In this document: piece by piece, positions 12,449 through 22,324 of the stretch
Layout: each line of letters starts with the position of its first letter
How positions within the stretch are numbered: position 1 is the stretch's first letter
Source of the DNA: Thermothelomyces thermophilus ATCC 42464
Taxonomy: Eukaryota; Ascomycota; Sordariomycetes; Sordariales; Chaetomiaceae
Assembly (NCBI RefSeq): GCF_000226095.1
Contig: NC_016475.1
Coordinates: 4,646,209-4,710,208 of the forward strand
Direction: 5' to 3'
DNA: 64,000 nt
Notes under the pieces: generated by a model
What the model was told of the DNA's origin: nothing
Seen by the model: the letters and a program-made list of their open reading frames with translations, nothing else
Databases searched by the model: none
Translations under genes and position numbers: made by a program

Positions 12449-12894
12449 TATTATAGATAAGTATATAGACAGCCTGGCAGGCTATAGCCAGGACACGGGA
12501 CATTCCGACAGCTAATCACTTAACAGACTAATTAGAAGATTATCACCGCCAAGACTAAGGTCTTTACTAGTGATAATAATATATCACCATCGATAATACG
12601 GAATCACAGAGTAAAAGGAGAAATAGTACTAGTAATAACTATTAAAGAGGGATAGACAATTATATATATATAGCTAGCTAGTCACTTATTAGATAGACTC
12701 TAAGAGTTTACTAGTAGTAATAATTATGATTATAGTACTTATACTAAGCATTGCTAATTACTATAAGAGATAACTCTAGTGTTGTTATAAACCTTTTGGC
12801 TTTACCGAATCCCTTAGACGACCTGCCTGCTTGTCCTGTTTAATCTACCTTTGTCTGAACCCTTTTAGAAGAAGTCTGAGTTAGGCTCGTCACA
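12449..12894 (+). repeat. 3' LTR of gypsy copy 2 (LTR type B)
   Basis: About 446 bp. It starts as a RIP-altered TATTATAGATAAG (type B starts TGTCACGGATAAG) and ends CTCGTCACA at 12894. Its first half matches the U3 of 2905-3130 in inverted orientation, and its second half matches all family LTRs. Confidence 0.82.
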
Positions 12895-13659
12895 TAGGGC
12901 TAAAAACCCTAGATATACTAATATAGCTAGACAGGAAGACAATTAATTAATTATGGTAGTAATTCTCTTTTAGTAACGCTCTTAATTATAGTAATACCTT
13001 CTCTTTTAGCCTCCTAATGATAGTTATTATCTTCTATCCCTAGCGTTACTACTATAGACTTATAGGTATATTACTTCTTAAACCTCCTAATGTCCTTTAT
13101 AATAGCTATATATAGAGACTCCTTCTTACCCCTAGATAGAGATAGTGACTCGATATCCTCTTCCTACCTATCTTTACTATCTGTAAAGTCAAATCTATCA
13201 TTGTTACTATCGTCAATTGACATTATAGTTACGCCGCTAATCTATATCCTAGGACGTTCAGGGGATAGGAGTTTAACTTCTAATAACGGCTTCTTAGCTA
13301 ACCAGGGGATTAGGACTTCTTTTCTATCCCTAAAGTCGGAAAATACTAATAGTTAATAAGATCTTTAGTAACGAGAGAACTAGATTCGATAAGCTAATAT
13401 ATATATCCTTTGAAGGTAGAATCTTTGTCATTTTAAAGCGACCAAGGTCTTCTAACTATATTACTACTAGTGGCTGGAAGTCTAGTATCCTTTAAAGAGT
13501 CATTATCTCTATCTAGGGTCAAGAAGGAGTCTCTATATATGGCTATTATCAAGGACATTAGATATGTCTGGCTATATTAGCATGTCTGGGGGTTTTGGCC
13601 CTACCTGTCGGGAGACAGGTAGTAGTCCTGAACTAATTAGTTAGTAACTAACCACCAGG
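12895..13659. mobile_element. Internally deleted, rearranged Fot1/pogo derivative
   Basis: 12896-12933 is the inner part of the terminal inverted repeat seen at 22057-22151. The outer part is cut off by insertion of gypsy copy 2. 12960-13350 matches 22375-22770 of the complete element, and 13353-13495 matches 24456-24590, so about 1.7 kb of transposase is missing. 13500-13561 is an inverted copy of 13087-13148. 13565-13659 is the right terminal repeat, ending CCACCAGG next to TA (13660-13661). It is RIP-altered throughout and encodes no transposase. Confidence 0.8.
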
Positions 13660-13815
13660 TAATTGCCATATATAGTGACAGCGAGCCTCCTGACCATCCC
13701 TTGAAAGCTCTTTCAGAATGTTGTGGTCGTCTTTTTGTCAAACTCCCCGCTCCCGCCTAACGGCGCCAAACCGCTGCTCTAGATCCCGCTCCCGCTCTTG
13801 CCGATTCCCCCGACG

Positions 13816-15104
13816 ATGGATCAGCTCCCGCCCGGAAACGCGCCTGGCTTGGCCTACAACTCCCTCCAGGTAGGGACAGTCGTCGCCTTCGGCGTTACCT
13901 ACGGGTTTTGCACCATCTTCCTTGCGCTTCGCTACTTCCAAGCCGTCACTATGGTAAAGAAGATCGAGCTGGACCTAAGTGAGCCGACATTTTCGAGTCT
14001 GTCTATGGGCGAGACAGCCCCCAGAGATGCTTATATATAATCCACAGTTATCCTCACGCTTTCTTATGGCGCTGCCCTGGTCTACTTTATAACAATGGTT
14101 GTTTGTGAGTACTTCCATGCCGTCCCCCGTGGCTATGTTGACCGTACTGGCACGAGCTGATGTGGATGCGGCAGTGATGCGCCATGGCTGGGGGAGACAC
14201 ATTGCTGAGCTGAACATGACGGACCTCCTGGAGTTCAACCAGGCCTTGCTTCCCAACACCCTAACCTATCTCATAACGCCAGCCGTCACCAAGATGGCCA
14301 TCCTGGTGGTCCTGTTCAAGATCAACCCCTCTATTATCTACCGCGGCTGCGTCGTCGTCGTCGGCGTTAGCATCTTCGCCTACACTTTGGTCTTGACCAG
14401 CATCGCCGGCGGTCCCTGCAGTCCTCTCAAGGAGGGGACGCTTTCGTGTCTAATGAATATTGCCCTTTCTCAAGCCGTGCTCAACATTGCCTCGGACCTT
14501 GCTGTTGTGGCGTTGCCCATTCCTACGATTTTGGCGCTACAGCTCTCGGCGAAGCAGAAGATCATAATCAGCTCTATCCTAGCCCTAGGATCCGGGTACG
14601 TTCCATTACCTTTGCACCCCAACCCCTCAAGCTGTGATTGCTAACACCACCGACAGAGTCGTCATCTGCTCCATTGCCCGTCTCCCATACGTCCACAAGA
14701 TGTTCAACGACACCGATACCACGTACACGGAGGCCATCCTGGGTGTGTGGTCCATTGTCGAGATCAACCTGGGCATCATCTGCGGCGCGGCGATGCGAAT
14801 GAAGCCGCTGATAATGCGGTGGCTGCCACAGCTCAGCCTGTTCTCATCCACGGCTAAGTCTAAGTCTAACGGCAAGTCGGCGCCCGGTTTTCTCGGCACA
14901 TCGTCCGCAGCGCTGCGCACCGACCCGCGCAAGGCGCAGCACACGTACCAGCTCCATAGCATCCAGAAGAGCAGCGCCAACCCCAACAGCCAGGACAGCG
15001 ACATCCACGTCTACCGCGAGCACGACGTCACCACCGAGCACGACGGAAGGAGCAGAGGTTGCAGCGACACCGACAGCATGGATAGAATCAATGTTCCTGC
15101 GTGA
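13816..15104 (+). CDS. Pth11-like seven-transmembrane (rhodopsin-domain) protein
   Basis: Likely exons are 13816-13978, 14048-14104, 14175-14595 and 14657-15104, giving about 362 residues with all phases consistent. After a short N-terminus (MDQLPPGNAPG) come successive hydrophobic helices. The motif MRHGWGRHIAEL before helix 3 and GVVICSIARLPY at the exon 3/4 junction are typical of fungal Pth11-related integral membrane proteins. The tail from about residue 265 is polar, rich in Ser, Lys and Asp, and cytosolic in this family. These proteins sit in the plasma membrane and are thought to sense surface or host cues through G proteins; the ligand here is unknown. It is the first intact gene next to the transposon block and lies 157 bp from the Fot1 derivative. 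The first two introns are my assignment; the ATG at 13816 is the only good start. Confidence 0.8.
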
Positions 15105-15875
15105 GCGACGAGATGGTAGATCTTTAGATCCATGATTTCGTTTCTTGCTCGTTGGTTCACAAATACGAGTCCCATGACATAAGGTCATCTGCGGAAGTAC
15201 AGCCCGCATAGCAATTACAGTGAATGTGACCCGCCTAGGCAAGCAGATCCAATAGCTCGCGGCTGTCATCCAGATCGCCGAGCCACAAGGTGCCAGGTCT
15301 AAAATCTTATTTTTCGTGATTCATTACCGGGGGCTAGCTGCTGCCAGGCTCGCAAATACAAAAGAGAGAAGGCCTCCTGGCCTTCGAAGGAGGGGACATC
15401 AGACCGCCAGTTCTAGCTCGAGCCTTCTAGCCAAGCTGTCAGAAGCTAGGGAGCTTCTAAAGCTCCAGCCACGAGCAATGCAAGCCACCCTTGCAAGCTC
15501 GTGGACGCACAGATCATCTTTCCTTTGTCTATTTATATCGCTCTTTCTCTCCTTTGTAGATAGTTCAACAAGGCACTCTTTCTGTTCCTTCCTTGCCACT
15601 ACTCTCAACGCCTCCTGAATGCTTATTCGAGCTCGCAACTGCGTTCGGCACAAGCTATACATTGGCAGTCTTTCCCGGATCCATCAGCCAGCCCAGGTTC
15701 CTCCCCGCCAGCCGTGCAGATGGGGAACTAGTACCCTATAGAACAGAATAAAGTCCTGTCGCGTTCGAATCTCTGCTCTCTCCTATCTTCGAGCCAACGG
15801 TGCGCAAACACCACATCACCAGGTGTTCGACGGTCTCTTGCCCCTCCCCACACTCGCCTTAGTCACGACCCTTAA
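15105..15875. other. Intergenic, no convincing gene
   Basis: Contains short inverted repeats (for example GGCCTCCTGGCC near 15370 and CACGAGC...GCTCGTG around 15470-15510). Open frames here are short and lack family motifs. Confidence 0.6.
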
Positions 15876-16630
15876 CACAACACCAGCCCCAGCAATGCAG
15901 AAACTCTCCACAACCCAGAAGACACACAAGGCGACACCACCAATCCTGCCGGTCGAGTATACCCCCAGCGAATCCTTCTGTGGGATTTTCCCGCAAGGCA
16001 GGAGGAAATATGGAATCGACTGTTCGACCCATCCTTCGCCTCGCAACATACGTTCCCATCCCAACACCAGCTGGACTATATACAATCTCTCATTACACCC
16101 ATCAGTAGCGAACACAGCCTCCGGCATTACGAGCGCGACACCGTGGAGGATACGGTACAAAAGCTGGTTGATGCGGTATACGACAACCCGGTGCTTCGAG
16201 CCAGCGTTGGCCTGCGTAGAACCGTGACGTTTGAGAGTCATACCAATCTCGGCACCATCGATGGCAATCTCTCCGAACCTTCGGAGTCCGTGCCCCTCTC
16301 CGGAGGCAGTGCCGGGGAGGCTGCGCTCGCACCGCCTGCAGCGGTCCGTAAACGCCACCATGTTGCGAAAGGGAAGAGCAAGGGCAACCGGGCGGACTAG
16401 TTCTGTATCTACAGAACATCGGATGGCGTAAACGTCCCCGCGATAGTAATCGAGTATAAGGTACCATATAAGTTAAGCCCGGACGAGTTGGTGACGGGTC
16501 TGATGTCCGAAATCCAACTAGAGCAAGACGTGATTAATAAGGACGGCCGCGAGGACCTTGTATTTGTAGCAAGGACGCTTGCTCCTGCCGTCGTCGCCTA
16601 ACTCTTCTCTTATATGATTCTTGGTCTCCT
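15876..16630 (+). pseudogene. Degenerate PD-(D/E)XK-like subtelomeric fungal gene
   Basis: One frame runs from 15876 to 16598 with coding character, interrupted by TAG at 16398 and TAA at 16599, both where Gln fits (ADxFCIYRTSDG and VVAxLFSYMI). Readable parts are a WNRLFDPSF stretch, a helical RDTVEDTVQKLVDAVYDNP block, then a C-terminal FCIYRTSDG...VIEYKVPYKLS...DVINKD. I recognise this from a large fungal family of uncharacterised proteins. The Asp before FCIYR and the IEYK triad resemble a PD-(D/E)XK nuclease core, which is inference. No start codon is visible upstream (an in-frame TAA lies at 15873), and sequence after 16630 becomes AT-rich and unreadable. A RIP-type decay is likely. Confidence 0.65.
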
Positions 16631-17733
16631 GGTCGTCCTGGCATAGGTCAAGCCAGATCTAATTAAAATCCTACTTCTTAAATTCCTTAGTGAACCTAAG
16701 CTATTATTAATAAACTAGGTCCTTTAGGAGAGATATAAGATATTACCTATACCTTTATCGACTGCTATACACGAAACCGCTCTCTTATACTATCCGGCAT
16801 GCCTCCCGCCTGTCGTTGATCTTAGCGTCTAAGAACAGCTTATCGTCTACATCCGCTTTTCGCCGTCGCTCGTTACAGTCGTCAAAGCCAGCTAGTTTAT
16901 TAATGACAATAGTATAGCACTTTATATTAGCAAAAGAAGGTCGATCATCAAGTTATTAAGGGTTCGACTAGGAATAATAAGTATAAACCATCGAGTCGGC
17001 AGGTTAAGAGAGTTTAGGGAGTTACACTAGCGGCCAGGAGGGAGGCCTAGCCTTTATACATCGAAACATGAAGCAAGACTACGCTACCAAAGACGGATAT
17101 CTTAACATTTGACGGTAGGGTCGCGGCCGTTTTGCGGCGTTTTGCCTTGCCCTCTAGATAAAATAGCCCTTACCAGCTTGACTAAGGGAGAGTAGACGGG
17201 ATCCCGTATTTTCTGGTAGGTATGGTCGTATATGCTCGGATGTCGTGACAGAGCTCCTTATAATAGGCTTCGTAGGCTCTCCTGACATTGTGTCGCTACA
17301 TGCTGGATTGGTCCCCCCCCCCCCCCCCCATTCTAGCATGTAGTGGTGGGAGCCCGCTTGATATAGAAGAGCGGACGGGATCCCGAATTCTCTTATGACA
17401 TTGGTTATATGTGCTAGGTGGTGAAGCAGACTGACTTAACATGTGTTGCATTTAGCAACGGGAGGTTGGGTCGCCTGGTGATGGTTATGATGGTTACGAG
17501 CACTTCTGGGCATACACTTCAAGTCGAGAAAGAGCTGTTCAGACTGCCGGATTTGGCTGGCGCCTGCCGCCTTTTTATGCAGTCATGACAGTGAGAGGCC
17601 CCTCGACGCGGGGTCCCACGGAAGTACGGAATAATAGCTTCTACTTTTGGTTCCCGCGTTAGCTACCTGACGTCCCACCTCCCCCACCTCCACAATAGGG
17701 ATACATAGTATACGCCCAGACAGGGATGTATAT
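16631..17733. other. Decayed AT-rich tract, C17 homopolymer and GACGGGATCCCG repeats
   Basis: 16631-17050 is rich in TA-type changes and probably continues the decayed gene. At 17313-17329 there are 17 consecutive C. The palindrome-containing GACGGGATCCCG occurs at about 17197-17208 and 17374-17385, each in a partly similar surrounding of about 70 bp. No gene seen. Confidence 0.6.
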
Positions 17734-18575
17734 ATGTTTCGCTTGCTCTCGACTCTTCAAATCCAGAACCCAATGTTCGGCCTCGATGGCCGTATTTTGC
17801 TCTGGTCGCTAGGAGTTTTACGTCCTCTTCCCGGCAGGATCCCTCGAGTCGTGCACTGTACATCACGGACTCGGCTTAGACTTCGTCCATCAGGATCTAG
17901 GAGGCTTCTCCCTGGCGAGCCAAGAAATTACCCCTTTGTCTATCACATCGACTTGCCGGAAGGATACGTACCTGATTACATGATGTACCACATCCAGCGC
18001 CAACCCGTAATGTATATACATACTCCGTATAGTTAGATGTCCGGGTGTCCAGGTGGCACCTCTCAACAACCGACCCAATGTGGGACCACACCCCACCGTA
18101 ACGCCGGGTCGGCTCGTCACTGCATGCTTCCCGCCCTAGGAAGGTTCAAGTTGGAAAAAGCCTTTGGTAAGGTAGGGCACCAGGTACGGTAGGGTACCAG
18201 GTACCTGGTACTCAAGGGTGTCATTGATCTGCATGAATGCCGATATCAGCAAGCTGGCGCATGTTCGTCATTCCTTAGTGCGATGTTGCTGACAATCTCT
18301 GTTATAAACTAAAGACTCTGGTGTTCTCAAACAAGCCCACTTGTAAGGGGACCCTGCTTTTTCTATTCCACTTACACAAGCTCCACACTCTATTAGGGGA
18401 GAATCGCTGGCGCTGATGTCAGGGTGAGGGGTAATTACGGATTAATTAGTGAGAAGGCATCTTGCCAAGGTGCCGGGTGGACGTTTACCAGGTATCATGA
18501 TATTGGAGAGTCGCATTGTCTCTTTAAGAAGATGAGTAACCTAAGATAAGGTAGGTACCCATATAGCCCTACCCT
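17734..18575. other. Intergenic, no convincing gene
   Basis: A 100-codon open frame at 17734-18036 has no recognisable domain or coding bias. Around 18165-18210 there are clustered GGTACC/GGTACCTGGTACC-type palindromes, common as intergenic repeats in this fungal class. Confidence 0.5.
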
Positions 18576-19758
18576 TTAGCCCTTCACGCCAACACAGGCG
18601 TAAGTGTAGGCTTGCAGGCCACGGCAATCCTTCCCGCCAACGCCGCCATTCCATTTAACAAAATTATCGACCGAGATGGAGTTCTTAGAGGCAATGCCAG
18701 CACACGTGTCGCCCGGGTTGACGTAGACGAACTTGTTGCAGTTCTTGACCATACCCGACTGTGTCGGGGTGGGTGTCGGAATGCCATTTCCAGTGCTCGT
18801 AGGCGTGCCTCCGGTGACACCGATGCATATGAAGGTGTTGGCTTGCAAGCTACGGCAGTCTTTCCCGCCGATGCCAGCATTCCACGAGACGAGATCACTA
18901 GTCGAGATGTGGTACAAGGAGGCGAGGCCATCACATGTATCGCCGGGGTTGACGTAGGCAAACTTGTTGCAGTTGCTCACCATGCCAGGGTGCACGGGCG
19001 TAGGCGTCGTGATGCCGTTTCCAGCCCGCGTCGTGGTTGCCGGCGGGGTGCCTCCGATGATACCCACGCAGGCATACTGGTGAAATAGGAAGAAGTTAGC
19101 GTTGCTATCCCTGAGACGTGGGGAGGAGGGGCACTGTGGTTAGGTGGGGGAGGAACTGGTGTGTAAGGTATTACCTACCGTTGAGGCCCAGAGGCCAGAG
19201 CAGTCTGCTTTGGCTGCAGGGTTCCACTGGAGGAACTGAGACGCCGAGATGGAGTAGAGAGCCGCGATGGTGTCACAGGTCTCATCCTTTTCGACAAAAT
19301 GGAACTTGTTGCAGTTTCCGACCATGCCGGATTGGATCCAAGAGTGGCGTAGTCACACCATTGCCGGAGCGAGTGGTGGTGGTCGAAGGGGAGGAGGAAA
19401 TGGTCGAGCGAGAAGTGGTAGATGGGGCTAGGGTGATGGTCGAGGTCCGGGTGCTGGTCGGCTTGGAGGACGATGTGGCCGGGGACTGGGTGGAGGTGGT
19501 CATAGGCGGATCGTCGGTGACGGTACCCACCAAGCAGTACGACTTGCTGGTATCGAGATCTGGGCACGTAATTCCGGGATTCAATCTTTTGAGATCCTCG
19601 ACCGAGAGTGCCCAGGCATCTGCAAAGCTCTGGCAGCTGTCACCGATGCTGGGAGTCATGGAAAACTCGCAGTTAATAGCACGGCGAGACAGGGCACGGC
19701 CACAAACCAGTCCTGGGACGAGCCCAGAGGCGACAATGGACAGGTATCTGAGCTGCAT
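18576..19758 (-). pseudogene. Secreted four-LysM protein with a frameshift
   Basis: The minus-strand ATG at 19758 gives MQLRYLSIVASGLVPGLVCG, a signal peptide. LysM 1 follows (INCEFSMTPSIGDSCQSFAD...LNPGITC), then a long Ser/Thr linker. LysM 2, 3 and 4 each start GMVxNCNKF and contain the DTC and WN signatures. An intron at 19077-19178 (GTAGGT...CCAG) joins DCSGLWAST to YACVG in phase. Near 19335-19350 one extra base shifts the frame between GNGVTTP and SGMVGNCNKF, and no intron of normal size can repair it. LysM proteins of this type are secreted, bind chitin oligomers, and in pathogens or mycoparasites shield hyphae or mask chitin. The gene is either broken or the assembly has an indel here. 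It lies about 6 kb from a LysM/GH18 chitinase. Confidence 0.8.
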
Positions 19759-20923
19759 TCTTTCAGCCTTGAGCCGAGACTTGATTTGAGGCATTAAAGA
19801 AGAGAGAAAGGCCATATCCTGATGCCTCAAAGACAAGCTGCAGGGTTGCAGACGCAGACAATCCCACTCATGTTATACTCTTCCTTCCAGATTCATTGAT
19901 GTCTTGAGTCTCGAGGGAAAGTCTGCCGAGACCGGGCCCATTGACTCAGATGAGGCGATATGTGTGTTGGTGAAGGCCTCAGGATCCAACACGCAGCCAA
20001 AGGGAAACCACAGCTGCAAAAGAAGGTCGATATTGCGGCTGAGGCCGTTCATGTTCGAGTGTCACATTTTTTCCTGCGTTGCAACGCTTAACTGGCATGG
20101 TTACTCTCGGAGACTCTGTGGCGGTTTCTCGGTGCTGTTGGCGGCTCGCATCTGGCAATTCCGTAGTTGAGTCAGGGGTTGACAAAACAAAACCAACTCG
20201 AATCAAACCTTCCGCCAGTAAGGCTATTTCGATCATGGCGAAAACCGTACTCTGTAACTAATAATGACTTGGTCCTTGCGACGCCAACAGGGTCACCTTA
20301 GCTGGTACACAGCAGAGCAGCAAACGTGCTATGGAGGCGTCGGAAGCGCTAGGCCTGGCCGGGAAAACTTTGTTCATACGTTCTGTATCAACGGTATGAC
20401 ACTGTCCGTTGAAACGGTGTTCGGTGGTGCTGGGGCGCGGGATGTGATGGTGGCCGGTGATGTGGAGCCCGCGGAGATCGGGGATAAAACAAAGGCGCCA
20501 AGCTAGCCAAGCCGGCCAAGCGGCCCGCACATAATACGTAGGGTGCACTCTTAAGTGTATGTATTATTGTACCAAGGTACGAAGTTATTCGCAGGTGTTA
20601 TAGCTAGGCGCCAAGGTACGAAGGCACGAGGTCCTTGTGCGGCTGCGAATCTGGGGTAAATGGGTAATGATTCAATGCAACGTCTGTTGGTTCGAGGATC
20701 CTGCACTAATAAGACAGGACGCCCCCTATGTTCGTTGGCCAGGCACAGCCCGTTCGAAATTTCCGTTCCCCATTTTTGCCGCCTTCCGTCCTGACACTCT
20801 GCCCATCACTAGAGGTACTTACCTTTGTAGGTAATATAGTGCCTCCTCGCCGCCACCAGCAACCTCAACCACACATCGTTGTTCACCAACAAACTTTTCG
20901 ATTCCGTTCGACGCCGCGACAAA
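19759..20923. other. Intergenic between divergent LysM and DUF7136 genes
   Basis: Holds the shared upstream region of two divergent secreted-protein genes. Small open frames on both strands look like chance. A repeated motif CCAAGGTACGAAG occurs at about 20573 and 20612. Confidence 0.55.
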
Positions 20924-21760
20924 ATGCACCTCTCCTCCTGGGGGCTATGGCCCTTCCTGGCCTCGCTGGTCTACCTTGGCGCTGTTGCCGACCCTGCTGG
21001 TGTACTAGAAGTCGACCTGGTCTTCCCACGCAACGAGACATACGCGCCCACACCCTATATGCCGATCGTGTTTGGTTTCCGAAACGGCGAGCTTGCTCGG
21101 CGTCTCAATCCAGAGATTCTCGTCACAATGCGCAACTCGACAGCCCTCGGGGACATCAGCAGTTACATTGAGACTCCAGTGACTGTGAACTGGACTAGCA
21201 ACGAGCCCAACTTCGTGTACACCGTCTTTCAGAACGAGTTCGCGATCGAGGGGACGTGGTGGATCGCATGGGATGTGTGGTGGACAACTTGTAAGGTGGA
21301 GGATGATGGGCTTATCCACGGCGATATCACGCGAAATCACTCCAGCCGGTTGTCCGACTTCGTCATCAAGAAGGGCGGGAAAGCAGTCGACTTGGTGGCT
21401 ATAACAGCCAACGACAAGACCTGTCCTGAGACACTGGGGATCACCATCAACGTTACCGACACGACCGCACCCATTAGTTTCGCAAACCAGCCAGTCCCAT
21501 TACGCGTCTCCTATCCACGATTGGAAACGTGCGCGTTGGTAGCATCCTCTACCCCGACCGCGAACCCCTGCTTGGTCCGGATCGACTCTACCGCTGCTGC
21601 AGCCATCTCTGCGTCGGCGAAATCCTGGCAATGCATCTTGGATCGGACACCGGACTGCCCAGACAGATGGAAGAAGAATACCGCCCAGCAGCTGGCTGTT
21701 GCGGGGGCGGCGTCCTTTGCAGCTGCGCTCGGAGCGTTTGGGTTTCTTCTTCTAGCATGA
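20924..21760 (+). CDS. Secreted DUF7136-family protein with probable GPI anchor
   Basis: A single exon of 278 residues. The ATG at 20924 starts MHLSSWGLWPFLASLVYLGAVADP, a signal peptide. The body opens GVLEVDLVFPRNETYAPTPY, a pattern I associate with the fungal DUF7136 group. It has several N-glycosylation sequons (NET, NST, NWT, NHS, NVT) and paired cysteines near the C-terminus (CALVAS...NPC, WQCILDRTPDC). The last about 20 residues are Ala/Leu/Phe-rich and end at the stop, as in GPI-anchor signals. It is probably exported to the cell wall or membrane surface. The biochemical role is unknown. Confidence 0.75.
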   Translation: MHLSSWGLWPFLASLVYLGAVADPAGVLEVDLVFPRNETYAPTPYMPIVFGFRNGELARRLNPEILVTMRNSTALGDISSYIETPVTVNWTSNEPNFVYTVFQNEFAIEGTWWIAWDVWWTTCKVEDDGLIHGDITRNHSSRLSDFVIKKGGKAVDLVAITANDKTCPETLGITINVTDTTAPISFANQPVPLRVSYPRLETCALVASSTPTANPCLVRIDSTAAAAISASAKSWQCILDRTPDCPDRWKKNTAQQLAVAGAASFAAALGAFGFLLLA

Positions 21761-22056
21761 ACGTCACCGGGGAAGAGTTGATTGGTTCAATCATCCTAAT
21801 CTTTTTTCCTTTCTTTTACACGAGGTTGCAGTACAAGTACACGTGTTGGTGCGTGCTGTTCGCATTGCTTCGATCAATATTTAATTACCTTGTAATTTAA
21901 CACGCAATATCGGCATTGCTCCAAATTCCCCTCTCTTTTGTGTGTCTGGCTGCTCCCGTGGGCTCATTTAACTTTGCCTAATAGACCGCTCACGATGCGC
22001 ATAAATGTTGTTACACTGCATGAGGCTGTTGGTGCAAGAACTTCCTGTAATCCGTA

Positions 22057-22151
22057 CCCGGTGGTTAGTTGCTGACTAATTAGTTCAGGACTACCACCTG
22101 TCTCCCGACAGGTGGGGCCAAAACCCCCGGACATGCCAATATAGCCAGACA
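22057..22151 (+). repeat. Left terminal inverted repeat of Fot1-like element
   Basis: Begins CCCGGTGGTTAGTTGCTGAC. It contains an internal hairpin, CCACCTGTC TCCC GACAGGTGG, at about 22093-22114. Confidence 0.92.
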
Positions 22152-22324
22152 CATCGCCACCAAATTTCCCATACATTCGCGTCTTTGCAAAAGGTGCCAT
22201 CAAGTTCAATTTAAGTTCAATTACCCTTGCAACAACAGCCTCAAATAGCTGCAAATAGTTCAATTGTAAACTGGGCTCTGAAAAGCTCAAAAACGTAGTA
22301 AAATTCAATTCCACCCGGTTGCAA

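Larger units (their letters stand above)
3131..12894 (+). mobile_element. Ty3/gypsy retrotransposon copy 2, split by copy 3
   Basis: A plus-strand relative present as two segments: 3131-4496 (integrase, chromodomain, start of the 3' non-coding part) and 12110-12894 (remaining 3' non-coding part, polypurine tract and 3' LTR). Between them lies the complete minus-strand copy 3, flanked by CTTAT on both sides. The 5' part is missing from the window because copy 1 is inserted at 3131. The sequence near 12370-12448, which carries a purine-rich tract ending in GGGCATCG, matches the region before the 3' LTR of copy 3. This copy is visibly richer in A and T than copy 3, consistent with being older or RIPed more often. 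Confidence 0.85.

Noticed and set aside
1-13659. Possible CRISPR-like or satellite array because of repeated segments
   Set aside because: The repeats are LTRs and transposon copies with target duplications, not short regularly spaced units; fungi lack CRISPR arrays.
15690-15790. Sequence GCGTTCGAATCTC resembling a tRNA T-loop
   Set aside because: No matching acceptor, D or anticodon stems could be folded around it.
17734-18036. 100-codon plus-strand frame
   Set aside because: No domain, no signal peptide and no coding bias; probably chance.
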